Position numbers and translations under genes: made by a program
The notes under the pieces: model-generated
Database searches by the model: none
What the model was told of the DNA's origin: nothing
Seen by the model: only the letters and a program-made list of their open reading frames with translations
Assembly (NCBI GenBank): GCA_036159515.1
Contig: JAYYEV010000002.1
Location: 1-64,000 of the forward strand
Length of the DNA: 64,000 nucleotides
Origin: GCA-002727735 sp036159515
Lineage (GTDB): Bacteria; Bacteroidota; Bacteroidia; Flavobacteriales_D; Parvicellaceae
Reading direction: 5' to 3'
In this document: one piece after another, positions 1 to 9,351 of the stretch
Numbering within the stretch: the stretch's first letter is position 1
How the letters are laid out: the number at the start of each line of letters is the position of its first letter

Positions 1-2
1 AA

Positions 3-1424
3 AAGGGGTTTAAGAAATTAATCGATGAGGGAACTTTTTGTAGAAATACACATTACAATTATGTGCCCACTTATACCGGTCCAGGTCATGCATCCATTTT
101 TACGGGAACTACTCCAGCAGTACACGGAATAATTGGGAACAGTTGGTATTCTAGAGATAGTCTTAATCCCGTTTATTGTGCTGGAGATTGGAAAGCCCAA
201 ACCATATGCCTTTGTCAAAAACCACATGATAAATTAAATAAAGGTGATGGTAACATGTCCCCTAGAAATCTATTAACGACTACCCTTGGGGATCAACTGA
301 AAATAGTGGATACTTCATCTAAAGTTTTTGGGGTTTCATTAAAAGACAGAGGTTCAATCCTGTCTGCTGGTTTTTCTGCCGATGGAGCGTATTGGATGAA
401 CTCAACAGGAAATTGGATTACAAGTGATTATTATCGTAATTCTATTCCCGATTGGTTAAAACAATTTGAAGAATTGAATTCAGTACCAAGCTACATGAAT
501 GGTTTTTGGACTGGTTCCACATTTAATATTAACCTCAAGGATAAATTAGACCAAAGAGGGCCTTCTGCTATTAAGTCCACACCAAAAGGGAACCAAATTT
601 TATGGGATTTTTCTAAACAACTAATAGTTAAAGAATCACTTGGAACAGATGAGCATACTGATTTGTTGGTGGTGAGCTTTTCAGCTACCGATTATGTAGG
701 TCATCAGTTTGGTCCAGATGCAGAACAGACCAAAGACACCTACATAAAATTGGACCAAACCATAGCAGATATGCTTTTGTTTTTTGATAAACGATTTGGA
801 AAGAAAAACTATACCATTATGGTTACATCTGATCATGGTGCCGCCACTTCACCAGATGTACTTAAAAAATTAAAATTTAACGGAGGACGTTTTGATTCTA
901 GAAAGTTATTGTTAGAGCTAAATCGTCACTTATTTGATGTTTTTGGACAAGATCAACTGGTGTCAAAAGCAATAAACATGCAATTTTATTTAAATTTTGA
1001 TATTATAAATTCTGCAGGGATAGAACTTGATCTTCTTGTTCAAAAGATGAAACAATTTCTTGAAGCAAAGGAATATATAAAATTCGTTTACGATATGAGA
1101 TCAAATTCTTTTCCTGTAAATGAAAATGAGGTTGAAATGATTAAAAATGGTTTTCACCCTAAACGATCAGGTGATGTATTTTATGTATTAAGCCCAGGAT
1201 ATATAGAGTGGAGTAGAGAAACAGGAACAACCCACGCATCACATTACAATTATGACACTCATGTCCCTTTAATTTTTTACGGTAATGGAGTGCAGAAAAA
1301 TAAATTGATTGATAAACGGATTCACATTTCAGATATCGCACCTACTTTATCCATCATAATGAAAACATCTTTTCCAAACGGATGTACTGGCAATCCGATC
1401 AAAGGGGCAATTTTAAATAATTAG
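3..1424 (+). CDS. PafA-type alkaline phosphatase (alkaline phosphatase superfamily), 5' partial
   Basis: The reading frame is open from base 3, so the N-terminus lies outside the window; the GTG at 63 is internal (Val), not a start. The visible 473 residues include the YTGPGH motif, whose Thr is the probable nucleophile (visible residue 25), followed by GIIGNSWY. Further on are K-D-R in SLKDRG, D and H in ATDYVGH, D-H in TSDHG, and a late H in THASH. These correspond to the zinc ligands and the Asn/Lys/Arg phosphate-binding residues of Elizabethkingia PafA. The first zinc Asp would be upstream of the window. From family knowledge this is a periplasmic or secreted phosphate-insensitive phosphomonoesterase; the retained K-x-R favours monoesterase over diesterase activity. 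Confidence 0.9.
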   Translation, partial: KGFKKLIDEGTFCRNTHYNYVPTYTGPGHASIFTGTTPAVHGIIGNSWYSRDSLNPVYCAGDWKAQTICLCQKPHDKLNKGDGNMSPRNLLTTTLGDQLKIVDTSSKVFGVSLKDRGSILSAGFSADGAYWMNSTGNWITSDYYRNSIPDWLKQFEELNSVPSYMNGFWTGSTFNINLKDKLDQRGPSAIKSTPKGNQILWDFSKQLIVKESLGTDEHTDLLVVSFSATDYVGHQFGPDAEQTKDTYIKLDQTIADMLLFFDKRFGKKNYTIMVTSDHGAATSPDVLKKLKFNGGRFDSRKLLLELNRHLFDVFGQDQLVSKAINMQFYLNFDIINSAGIELDLLVQKMKQFLEAKEYIKFVYDMRSNSFPVNENEVEMIKNGFHPKRSGDVFYVLSPGYIEWSRETGTTHASHYNYDTHVPLIFYGNGVQKNKLIDKRIHISDIAPTLSIIMKTSFPNGCTGNPIKGAILNN

Positions 1425-1670
1425 GGAAGTCTCAAAAATAACATGGTAAAATAAAGAGTCTCCATAACATTGGGGGGAGTATGTAGGCAAGGGAATGCCA
1501 TTTGCTCAGGTGTGATATTTGTAATAAAAGATTACGTCATTGACATTTGTTACGAAATGATCGTTTCATAATCAATTCCTGAAACAAATACTATGGGCGA
1601 ATTTGAAATTGTTTTTAGAGTTCAACCGAATCAATTCTTATATAAGGGCTCAGGTAATTAGGCTGGCATT

Positions 1671-2603
1671 CTATTCTGAAACTAATCCGTGGATTACCTT
1701 ACGTTGACTTTTGGCTTTTTTACTGTCTTCAGCCTCTTTCTTTACTGTATTTTTCTCTAGCACTGGATCTGGAATAAAGGCACACAAATCTTCTGCTAAT
1801 TGAGATATGTATATTTTTTCAATTTTGTTTAGATTATGAATATCAGCAGGCATTTCGGTTTCTGCTACACCAGCATCCACTTCTTTCCCTTTTTTATTTA
1901 GTACCGTGTAATGGACATTTAACTTTCGGTATGATTTATAGTAGTTGTCTTTTTTTCGGTAGGACTGGCCAATATGAAACTCATTCACAAAGATGAAATA
2001 GTTGGTCTGATAGTTAAGCTGTAAGTCAGATAATAAATTAGGATTATTTATAACTACGTTCATAAAGCGATCTGCATAATGATTTGATGTCTGAATTTCT
2101 CCATGATGAATAGTTCCCCTATCATATTTCTTCTTTTCTGAAGGTATTTCCGTCTGAATTTGATTTACAAACTTATTGAGTTTGTCTTTTATTAGTTCTT
2201 TTTTTGTGGGTTGAGCATCAACGGTGTCTTTTGACTTTACTAGGTCATATTTAAATCCAATGCTATTGTATATATAATTAAGCATTTTATTAGCGCTGTC
2301 TTGATGATGAGCTAAAGATATTGCAGGTGTTTTCTGACTTAAAGAAAGTAATATTTGTTCTGAAACACTTTTTTTAAGTGCCTCTTTCACTTCTACATAT
2401 TTAATATTATTAGCTAAGGCAATTTCTTTATCGATTGATGAGGCATACATTTTTGATTCAAAGGGAACTATAAGTATTTTATTGTTTTTATCCTGTGTAT
2501 AAATTTCAAATGGATCTGTGGTGTTTTCTTGTGCAAAACCAATGCACGAGAACATAATATAAAATACGATAAGGAATGGAAAGAAACCAGTATTAAACTT
2601 CAT
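1671..2603 (-). CDS. Exported protein of unknown function
   Basis: A 310-residue protein with a clear signal peptide (hydrophobic segment about residues 7-23, cleavage near CIGFAQ). The mature part begins with a strand-like stretch (KILIVPFES), then a helical, Lys-rich middle (about 115-165) and a C-terminal region containing NYFIFVNEF. The last 30 residues are charged and probably disordered. I recognise no catalytic motif. The ILIVPF opening is reminiscent of periplasmic or lipoprotein domains that begin 'vavlpF', but that is weak. It lies 78 bp downstream of rseP on the same strand and could be co-transcribed with it. The function is unknown. Confidence 0.75.
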   Translation of the reverse strand: MKFNTGFFPFLIVFYIMFSCIGFAQENTTDPFEIYTQDKNNKILIVPFESKMYASSIDKEIALANNIKYVEVKEALKKSVSEQILLSLSQKTPAISLAHHQDSANKMLNYIYNSIGFKYDLVKSKDTVDAQPTKKELIKDKLNKFVNQIQTEIPSEKKKYDRGTIHHGEIQTSNHYADRFMNVVINNPNLLSDLQLNYQTNYFIFVNEFHIGQSYRKKDNYYKSYRKLNVHYTVLNKKGKEVDAGVAETEMPADIHNLNKIEKIYISQLAEDLCAFIPDPVLEKNTVKKEAEDSKKAKSQRKVIHGLVSE

Positions 2604-2681
2604 GCTGTAAAAGTAAATTCTATTGTATAGAAATACTTTTCCTAGTAAAACAGATTATACGCAAATCAATGTTTAAAAGTA

Positions 2682-4007
2682 TCAACCAGATATCCAACGA
2701 TAAATATCCATTCCATTTGCATATACCAGTAAGGCAAGCAATAAACTCATTCCTACAATTTGGGCTCTTGTAAGGAATTGATCACTTGGTGGTTTCCCCG
2801 ATATCATTTCATAAATAAGGAACATCACATGGCCTCCATCAAGAGCTGGAATGGGGAGAATATTCATAAATGCTAAAATGATAGACAATAGAGCTGTCAT
2901 ACTCCAAAATCGCTTCCAATCCCAGTAAGGTGAAAATAACGCCCCGATAGTCCCAAAGCCTCCAATTTGTTTAGCGCCTTCTTTATTGAAGAGTAGCCCA
3001 AGCGATTTTACATAATTTCCTAATGTGGTAACTCCTTCTGAAACGCCTGTGGGTATAGACTCCATTAACCCATAATCTTTATGCTTATAGTCAAAATACA
3101 ATAGCTGATTTTTAGCAAAATACCCAATGGTATGATCTTCGGCTACTTGTACTTTTACAGTTTCAGGATTTTCATTTCGAATAATTTGCAAATCAATTTC
3201 TTCTGATTCGTATCTTTCAATTTCTCTTTTAAAATCAAGGTAATAAGGAGTTGATTGCCCGTTAATCCCCACTATACTATCTCCTTTTTGAAGATTAGCC
3301 AGTTCTGCAAAACTGCCTTTCATTACAGAATCAACCACATTTGGAAATCGGATGTCGCTAAAAATACCAGGCACTTTTAATCTCAAAAGGTCTGTTACAA
3401 TGGAATCATTTATGGTAAATGGAATGATTTGGTTTTCTCGTTTAATTTTTAACTCTCTTTCACCATCTATGAGGATTTTGCTAGATGCATCCCCAAATTC
3501 ATTTATGGAATTTCCACCCACTTCAACAATTAAATCTCCATCCTGAAAACCATAGTCTGAAAACTTTGGATTACTTAGATGAGCACCGTATTTGACTGCT
3601 TCGTTTGGAACATAATCTTTTCCCCAAACAAACAAAATCATAATGTAAATTAAAAAACCAAGTAATAAATTCACGGTTACCCCACCCACCATAATGATTA
3701 ATCTTTGCCATGCAGGTTTTGATCTAAATTCCCATGGTTTTGCCGGTTCTTTCATTTGTTCTTTATCCATGCTCTCATCAATCATCCCTGCTATTTTTAC
3801 ATAACCACCAAGAGGAATCCATCCTATACCATACTCGGTTTCTCCCTTCTTGAATTTGAATAAAGAGAAGCCAGCATCAAAAAATAAATAGAACTTTTCC
3901 ACCTTAGTTTTAAAGTACTTAGCTGGCAGCATATGCCCCAACTCATGTAGTATGATTAAAATGGATAGGCTGAGAACAAATTGTGAAATTTGGATAAATA
4001 ATTCCAT
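2682..4007 (-). CDS. rseP: RIP metalloprotease RseP (site-2 protease, M50)
   Basis: An intramembrane zinc protease of about 441 residues. The N-terminal membrane segment carries HELGH (zinc ligands and catalytic Glu), the middle has two PDZ-like regions (around residues 140-210 and 220-290), and the C-terminal membrane segments contain the LDGGH motif supplying the third zinc ligand. The family cleaves anti-sigma factors and other membrane substrates inside the inner membrane. The frame is open to 4040, but the first 11 codons overlap a TATATTTG promoter box at 4027-4034, so the ATG at 4007 (MELFIQ) is preferred. In many Bacteroidota dxr precedes rseP; here the upstream neighbour is an unrelated T9SS protein. 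Confidence 0.93.
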   Translation of the reverse strand: MELFIQISQFVLSLSILIILHELGHMLPAKYFKTKVEKFYLFFDAGFSLFKFKKGETEYGIGWIPLGGYVKIAGMIDESMDKEQMKEPAKPWEFRSKPAWQRLIIMVGGVTVNLLLGFLIYIMILFVWGKDYVPNEAVKYGAHLSNPKFSDYGFQDGDLIVEVGGNSINEFGDASSKILIDGERELKIKRENQIIPFTINDSIVTDLLRLKVPGIFSDIRFPNVVDSVMKGSFAELANLQKGDSIVGINGQSTPYYLDFKREIERYESEEIDLQIIRNENPETVKVQVAEDHTIGYFAKNQLLYFDYKHKDYGLMESIPTGVSEGVTTLGNYVKSLGLLFNKEGAKQIGGFGTIGALFSPYWDWKRFWSMTALLSIILAFMNILPIPALDGGHVMFLIYEMISGKPPSDQFLTRAQIVGMSLLLALLVYANGMDIYRWISG

Positions 4008-4026
4008 ACTTTTTTGAATTAGCCAC

Positions 4027-4034
4027 CAAATATA
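4027..4034 (-). promoter_or_regulatory. Putative -7 promoter box for rseP
   Basis: On the minus strand the bases read TATATTTG, a perfect match to the Bacteroidota TAnnTTTG element, 19 nt upstream of the rseP ATG at 4007. It lies inside the longer open frame and supports the shorter start. I could not identify a clear -33 TTTG element. Confidence 0.5.
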
Positions 4035-4087
4035 TATCAATTAATGATATATAACATGTTAAGAATTTATAATTGAATTTAAGGGAA

Positions 4088-4116
4088 TAAAAAAGCCCCA
4101 CGAGGGGGCTTTTTTA
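4088..4116 (-). terminator. Rho-independent terminator after the esterase-like gene
   Basis: The stem AAAAGCCCC/GGGGCTTTT with a short loop is flanked by A and T runs on both sides, so it could work in either direction. It lies 21 bp after the stop codon of the leftward gene ending at 4137 and separates it from the rseP promoter. Confidence 0.8.
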
Positions 4117-4136
4117 AAATGAATTAAATATTGAAA

Positions 4137-5741
4137 TTATTTAAGGACAATTTTTTCTGTATGTGTATTATATGTATCCTTAATTTCAGAAAGATAAATT
4201 CCTTTAGGAAGTTCTCTCAAATCTATCGTGTAAGTAAATAAATTCGGGTTGTATCTTTTCACTAAATTTCCAATATTATCATAAATTGAAATTTCTTCAA
4301 TATTTGCAGTAGAACTAACTGAAATGAAATCAGAGGTTGGATTTGGATATACCTTGTAACTTATATCATTTGTATTAATTCCTACAGAATTTCCAGGTAA
4401 CATTAACGTATTTACCACTCTAGGACAAAAGAAGTTAATTGTAGAGTCAATGTAAGCATTTGCTTTAGTCATACTCATGTCTGGGTTAGTCTGTAAACTG
4501 TTTAAGTATGCATCTGTTCCTACACTTGGTGGTAAACCTTGAAGTGTTGCTATTAGGACAGTCGTGGCTGAATCAAAGAAATCCCAAGGTGCTCCTTCAC
4601 CAGGATTTCCAGTATTAAATGGAAATAGGTTATCAACTGATTGAGTAATGGTGTCACCACTAAAATCAACTGTACCAATTAACCTATCTGAAGCCGCTTT
4701 TGCAGCAACAGTGTAAGGATCATATAAATTTGGTATATCGTTGTTATTTCCTAACATATTAGCTTTAGCTACCACATCATGAGACCCGCTAATGCTGCTT
4801 ACTATATTTACACCAGAAACAGATAAGTCACCGGTTTTAAATCTTGCTACTGCATCCAGATTTCCATGAACTGCTGCTATGGGCTTATCACCTTCTTCTA
4901 ACCAGCTGATATCTCCAATAGCTCCTCCCATGTTTAGAATCATATCGTGTTCACTAGAGTATCCTTTATGGTTTTCCATGTTTAGCTGTGGCAAACCGCC
5001 ATACCCAAACCAGTCACCATACACTGCAGTATCAATTAATGGCATAGCTGTTACAGCATCTAGAAACTTAGGGAGTTGAAGCTCTGATAATTTATCTACA
5101 GAATTTAAACAGGTAGCTATCCAACCTCCTGTACCTTGTCCGCAAATGATAATTTTTGAAGTATCAATTCCATAGGTATTACCATTTTCGTAATCCATTC
5201 TGAAATATCGAATAGCAGCTTTTACGTCTTGTATTCCTCTGTAAGCAGCTCTCATTAAGCTTGCTGCTCTTTCAGGCTCGGTAGGTAAAAACGGATTCCA
5301 ACCTAATCGATATTCAGTATTTGCGACTACATACCCTCTTGCAGCAAACTGATTGCACATGACTTGAGTGGCATAGTCAATATTTCTATTTCCGGTTGCA
5401 TTGCCATTTCTAATGATTGGAGCAAAAGTTCCGGTATGTAAATAAATGATGAGCGGCCTCTCAGCTACGGTATCTCCGGCAGGCTCAAAAAGATCAAATT
5501 CAAGAGCAGGCATTGTAAAATAAATGGGTGTTCCTGTAGCGGAGTCTACTCCAACTGGAATAGTCATTCCCGTTGGAATGGGCAGGGTATCATTTAACAT
5601 AACTGAGAAATTGACACCATATGTAATATTATTCGTGGTATCAACAGTAAAAAGTGGATCTAAATATCTTGTCTGGGCAATGGTCGTTGCGGAATAAATT
5701 ACAGATAAAACAAATAGAAAACCAATAGTAATTTTTTTCAT
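4137..5741 (-). CDS. Secreted alpha/beta-hydrolase (carboxylesterase-like) with T9SS type A sorting domain; nucleophile Ser replaced by Gly
   Basis: A 534-residue protein: signal peptide (residues 1-22), an alpha/beta-hydrolase region (about 85-330) and a C-terminal T9SS sorting domain (about 460-534, beginning VYPNPTSDF and ending in a Lys-rich strand). The hydrolase part resembles carboxylesterase/HSL-type folds: LIIYLHTG at the oxyanion-hole position, then YVVANTEYRLGW, then the elbow IIICGQGTGGW. The usual elbow is G-x-S-x-G-G, but residue 203 is Gly (codon GGT), so the catalytic serine is absent. A candidate His (SGSHDV) remains. It may be a non-catalytic binding protein or use different chemistry. 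It is followed by a strong terminator. Confidence 0.85.
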   Translation of the reverse strand: MKKITIGFLFVLSVIYSATTIAQTRYLDPLFTVDTTNNITYGVNFSVMLNDTLPIPTGMTIPVGVDSATGTPIYFTMPALEFDLFEPAGDTVAERPLIIYLHTGTFAPIIRNGNATGNRNIDYATQVMCNQFAARGYVVANTEYRLGWNPFLPTEPERAASLMRAAYRGIQDVKAAIRYFRMDYENGNTYGIDTSKIIICGQGTGGWIATCLNSVDKLSELQLPKFLDAVTAMPLIDTAVYGDWFGYGGLPQLNMENHKGYSSEHDMILNMGGAIGDISWLEEGDKPIAAVHGNLDAVARFKTGDLSVSGVNIVSSISGSHDVVAKANMLGNNNDIPNLYDPYTVAAKAASDRLIGTVDFSGDTITQSVDNLFPFNTGNPGEGAPWDFFDSATTVLIATLQGLPPSVGTDAYLNSLQTNPDMSMTKANAYIDSTINFFCPRVVNTLMLPGNSVGINTNDISYKVYPNPTSDFISVSSTANIEEISIYDNIGNLVKRYNPNLFTYTIDLRELPKGIYLSEIKDTYNTHTEKIVLK

Positions 5742-5822
5742 AAGGTTAATTTTTCGTGAAATTTAAATGTCTAATTTACGTAAATTAAATAAAATTAGTT
5801 TCAGAACGAATTATAAAGTTCA

Positions 5823-8645
5823 TTAATCTTTAAAATCAAATAATAAAGAAATGTAAGCCATCCTACCAATAAATGGCCCCCCATAGACCTGAAGGACACG
5901 GTTATTTAAAATATTTGAGGCTCCAATTTTAATGGCTAAGTTTTGTTTTTTCATGTTCTTTGTCATCTGGAAATCTAAAAGGCCATAAGTAGGTACCTCT
6001 CCTGTGAATTGAGGTGACCCTTCAAACAAAAATCCTTGAACCCACTTGTAATTAAAATTAAACCCGATATCTTTTAATAGTGGTTTTTCGTTCAACTCAA
6101 TGTCAATATCCTTACCCGATAGTCCAATATTAAATTTAAATTCTGGAGTATTATAAGCAGGAATAATAGGATCATCAACTTGTTTATTTAATTTATTCCA
6201 AGAAAAGTTCCCATTAAATGTATACTTGTTGTCTAAGTAGTAATTTACTCCTAATGATAATCCTTGTGTGGTAATTATTTTTGTGGAGTTGGTAGCGACT
6301 CGATATACATCAAGTATTTCCCAACTCTGTAGGTCATAGAAAAATTCTGCTCCAGTAACAAAACCTATAAAATTTTGATACCAATTATAATAATAATTTG
6401 CATCAACATAGAACTTATTTTCAAATACGCCTCTGTATCCAAATTCTATACACTTCACTTCTTCTGGTCTAATAGGTGCAACATCAAAGCGGACTAAAGA
6501 ATCTATATTTCTACCCGATGTTGCATAAGCCCATATGGATTCTAAAGTATACAGGTTTTGATACCCATCTTTGTTTCCAACAAGTTTAGCTCGCCCCACA
6601 TTGTAGTACATATATTGGTTTAGTAAAGTGGGATTTCGTATTGCCGAAGTAAAGGTAGATCTTATGGTGTGGTTTTCATTTATATTGTAAATTCCAGAGA
6701 GGGCTTGAGTGGGTATCAAACTAAAATTTTGATTTTTATCCAGCCTTAGAGACCCTTTGATAATAAGTTGATCTCTTAAAAAACTTTTTTCTACGCCTAT
6801 GTATCCTCCCACTTCCCAATTTGTTATAGTTACACCATTGGTGTCGCTAAATAATGAGCCTTCTGATTTTGGAGTATAGAGTCTAAAATTGGATCCTAAA
6901 GTCCATTTTGCAAATTCACTATCAAAAATCTTCTCTCCATGGCCGTGATAAAGTGCAGATTTATCTACTATTTTTGAACCTCCATCTAATACCGAAGCCG
7001 TAGATGTGATTTTGTTTAGTAGTGAATCAAATCTCTCTGTGCCGACTTCAAAGCTGGGTAAAACCCCCATATTGGGGTGACTACCATTAGCATAACTGGT
7101 CGTTTCTAGGTGCCAACTGTTTAAAGAATCAATTGGAATATTATCAATAACATTGAAAATATTTGCAAAGTTAACAGGGTAAGCTACTCCATTTATAAAA
7201 GCAGGTTCCCAATTTACGGACGGATCTAATGCTTCAACTTTTGGAGAAATATTATCTCTCCAATAGGTTTTATATAATTCATGGAAGTCAACATCTGATG
7301 CTGCAGCATTTTGAAGTTGAAATGCGGTTAAAACCGCATCATAACTATCCCCAGCATTTTCATGAGTAGCATAAAGCCTAATAAAAAAATCATTGTCCTT
7401 TTTAAGTTCTATTTTGTTTTGAAAAAATCTAATGTTTTTTAAACTAAATCGATTGTCCCCTTGATAAACGGTAGTTCCAGTAGAAAAATTAGATGAGGAA
7501 AAAAGTTGCATAGAATTATCAAACAAATAATGCATTCCAAAACTTGTTTTCAAATTTTCAGTGTTATAATCTACCAAATCTTGCTCCCAATACCCTTTCC
7601 TATGCCATCTTTCAAGACCGGGATAGGCCATTATACTTGCCGTATCAGCTTCTCCATCTAAACCATATATCATTTGATTTAATGTCGGATTGAGATTTTC
7701 ATCTCCGTATCTATTGATAGCATCATAACCTCCTGGGTTATTTTCGTTAGTCTCAAGGTCAGCTACACTAGCTCGGTTATCGGCTACCCAATCATCCGCG
7801 TTCATGTAAAACACATTAAATTTGAATGCAAATCGATCTTTCCCCTCTTTATTTTTGATCACTTTAGCATATCTTACGGCATATTCATTGAGAAATCTTT
7901 CTCCCAATTTCACGCTTGACGAAAATCCAGGAAATAAGAAGGGATCTTTGGTTTCCATGCTAATAACTCCATTAAAGGCATTTGGCCCATAAAATGCGGA
8001 GCTAGCTCCTGAGATGATTTCCACTTTCATAAGGTCTAGCTCTGAGGCACCTAAGAAATTTCCTAATGCAAAATTTAATCCTGGAGATGCATTATCTACC
8101 CCGTCTATAATTTGTAATGTTCTGACAGGCGAGGTACTATTGAACCCTCTAGTGTTAATGACTCTGAAACCTAAACTTGCTGAAGTCAAATCCACTCCTT
8201 TCATGTGGCTTAATCCTTCATAAAAATTGGTAGCTGAAGTTTCTTTTATGTCATTAATATTCATAGCTTCAATACTCAATGGCGATTCTTTAAGTTTTTC
8301 ACTAATTCCACCCAAGACTTCTATGGCATCCAATTGGAGGTCTAAACTTTGAAGGGAAACTTTAATAAAATTTTGATTGGTTATAGTTAAATTTTTAGCG
8401 CTATAACCTATGTAGGATACTTCTACTTCAAAGGGGGGGTTAATATTGGTTTGCAATTTGAATTCTCCGTTAAAATCTGAAACGGTTCCATATTTAGAAT
8501 TTAAAATTTTGACTGATGCACCAATTAATTCTTCTCCTGTTTCTTCATCTGTAATTTTCCCATTAATTAGCGTTTGAGAAATAAACAATGGCACTACGCC
8601 AAAGAGAAAAAATAGAAACGAAAAATACCTGTAGAAACGAGTCAT
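5823..8645 (-). CDS. TonB-dependent outer membrane receptor with carboxypeptidase-like N-terminal domain
   Basis: A 940-residue protein with a signal peptide (cleavage near residue 24), a CarboxypepD_reg-like domain (INGKITDEETGEELIGA, about 27-110), a plug domain (about 125-235, containing RGFNST and SGASSAFYGPNAFNG) and a long C-terminal beta-barrel ending in hydrophobic alternating residues plus Phe. Such proteins import substrates such as siderophores, glycans or vitamins across the outer membrane using TonB energy. The substrate is not evident. There is no SusD-like partner next to it, which argues against a classical polysaccharide utilisation locus. Confidence 0.9.
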   Translation of the reverse strand: MTRFYRYFSFLFFLFGVVPLFISQTLINGKITDEETGEELIGASVKILNSKYGTVSDFNGEFKLQTNINPPFEVEVSYIGYSAKNLTITNQNFIKVSLQSLDLQLDAIEVLGGISEKLKESPLSIEAMNINDIKETSATNFYEGLSHMKGVDLTSASLGFRVINTRGFNSTSPVRTLQIIDGVDNASPGLNFALGNFLGASELDLMKVEIISGASSAFYGPNAFNGVISMETKDPFLFPGFSSSVKLGERFLNEYAVRYAKVIKNKEGKDRFAFKFNVFYMNADDWVADNRASVADLETNENNPGGYDAINRYGDENLNPTLNQMIYGLDGEADTASIMAYPGLERWHRKGYWEQDLVDYNTENLKTSFGMHYLFDNSMQLFSSSNFSTGTTVYQGDNRFSLKNIRFFQNKIELKKDNDFFIRLYATHENAGDSYDAVLTAFQLQNAAASDVDFHELYKTYWRDNISPKVEALDPSVNWEPAFINGVAYPVNFANIFNVIDNIPIDSLNSWHLETTSYANGSHPNMGVLPSFEVGTERFDSLLNKITSTASVLDGGSKIVDKSALYHGHGEKIFDSEFAKWTLGSNFRLYTPKSEGSLFSDTNGVTITNWEVGGYIGVEKSFLRDQLIIKGSLRLDKNQNFSLIPTQALSGIYNINENHTIRSTFTSAIRNPTLLNQYMYYNVGRAKLVGNKDGYQNLYTLESIWAYATSGRNIDSLVRFDVAPIRPEEVKCIEFGYRGVFENKFYVDANYYYNWYQNFIGFVTGAEFFYDLQSWEILDVYRVATNSTKIITTQGLSLGVNYYLDNKYTFNGNFSWNKLNKQVDDPIIPAYNTPEFKFNIGLSGKDIDIELNEKPLLKDIGFNFNYKWVQGFLFEGSPQFTGEVPTYGLLDFQMTKNMKKQNLAIKIGASNILNNRVLQVYGGPFIGRMAYISLLFDFKD

Positions 8646-8823
8646 GTCGTTAGTTTGTTTTTCTTAAAATTAAAAAAATGTGATCAATTAGGATGTGGAA
8701 CTCAAAAGTTTTTGCGTGTGTTTGTCTTTTGGATTTGAAGTATATCCTCTTTCAATCGAAAATTATGTAAAGCTTTTGTAGATGATTAAGAATTGTAATG
8801 TTTTTAAACTTACTTAAAACAAT

Positions 8824-8831
8824 TACATTTG
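8824..8831 (+). promoter_or_regulatory. Putative -7 promoter box for ferritin
   Basis: TACATTTG matches TAnnTTTG and ends 10 nt before the ferritin ATG at 8842. The intergenic region from 8646 to 8841 is otherwise AT-rich, and I found no other feature in it. Confidence 0.45.
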
Positions 8832-8841
8832 AAAAAAAAAT

Positions 8842-9348
8842 ATGTTAAAAGTAGTCATAGAAAAAGCGCTTAATAAACAAATTGAGCTAGAGGCGTCTTC
8901 TTCTCAGTTTTACTTGTCGATGGCTTCATGGGCGGAGGCTCAAGGTTTAAGTGGAACATCATCATTTCTTTACAAGCACAGTGATGAGGAAAGATTGCAC
9001 ATGCTAAAACTAGTCAAATTCATTAACGAAAGAGGAGGGTCTGCTGTCATTCCAGCCCTCATCAAGCCACCAACTACATTTCAATCATTAAGTAACGTTT
9101 TTGAATCACTACTAGAGCATGAGCTTAATGTTACAGAAAGCATTAATAATATTGTAGGTTTATGTTTAGAAGAAAAAGATTTTACTACCCATAATTTTAT
9201 GCAATGGTATGTCTCAGAACAGTTAGAAGAAGAGGCTCTGGCAAGAACAATTCTGGATAAGCTGAATATGATAGGTGACGATAAGGCAGGCTTGTATCTT
9301 TTTGACAGAGACCTCAATGAGATTGATCCTATTGAAAATGAAATATAA
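8842..9348 (+). CDS. Ferritin (ferroxidase-active, non-heme)
   Basis: A 168-residue four-helix ferritin. Numbering from Met1 gives the complete ferroxidase set: Glu17, Tyr24, Glu50, His53, Glu94, Gln127 and Glu130, plus the third-site residues Glu49, Glu126 and Glu129 known from E. coli FtnA. The protein would store iron as a ferric mineral in a 24-subunit cytoplasmic shell. There is no haem-ligand Met typical of bacterioferritin. The stop codon is followed after 3 bp by the ATG of a small basic exported protein, suggesting co-transcription. Confidence 0.95.
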   Translation: MLKVVIEKALNKQIELEASSSQFYLSMASWAEAQGLSGTSSFLYKHSDEERLHMLKLVKFINERGGSAVIPALIKPPTTFQSLSNVFESLLEHELNVTESINNIVGLCLEEKDFTTHNFMQWYVSEQLEEEALARTILDKLNMIGDDKAGLYLFDRDLNEIDPIENEI

Positions 9349-9351
9349 GAC

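Noticed and set aside
1425..1670. A short frame starting ATGGGCGAATTT in the gap after the phosphatase
   Set aside because: Only 22 codons, no ribosome-binding site and no recognisable product. The gap otherwise shows no RNA gene or clear hairpin.
4008..4040. Longer N-terminus of RseP
   Set aside because: It covers the TATATTTG promoter box and adds a non-conserved segment before the normal first membrane helix.
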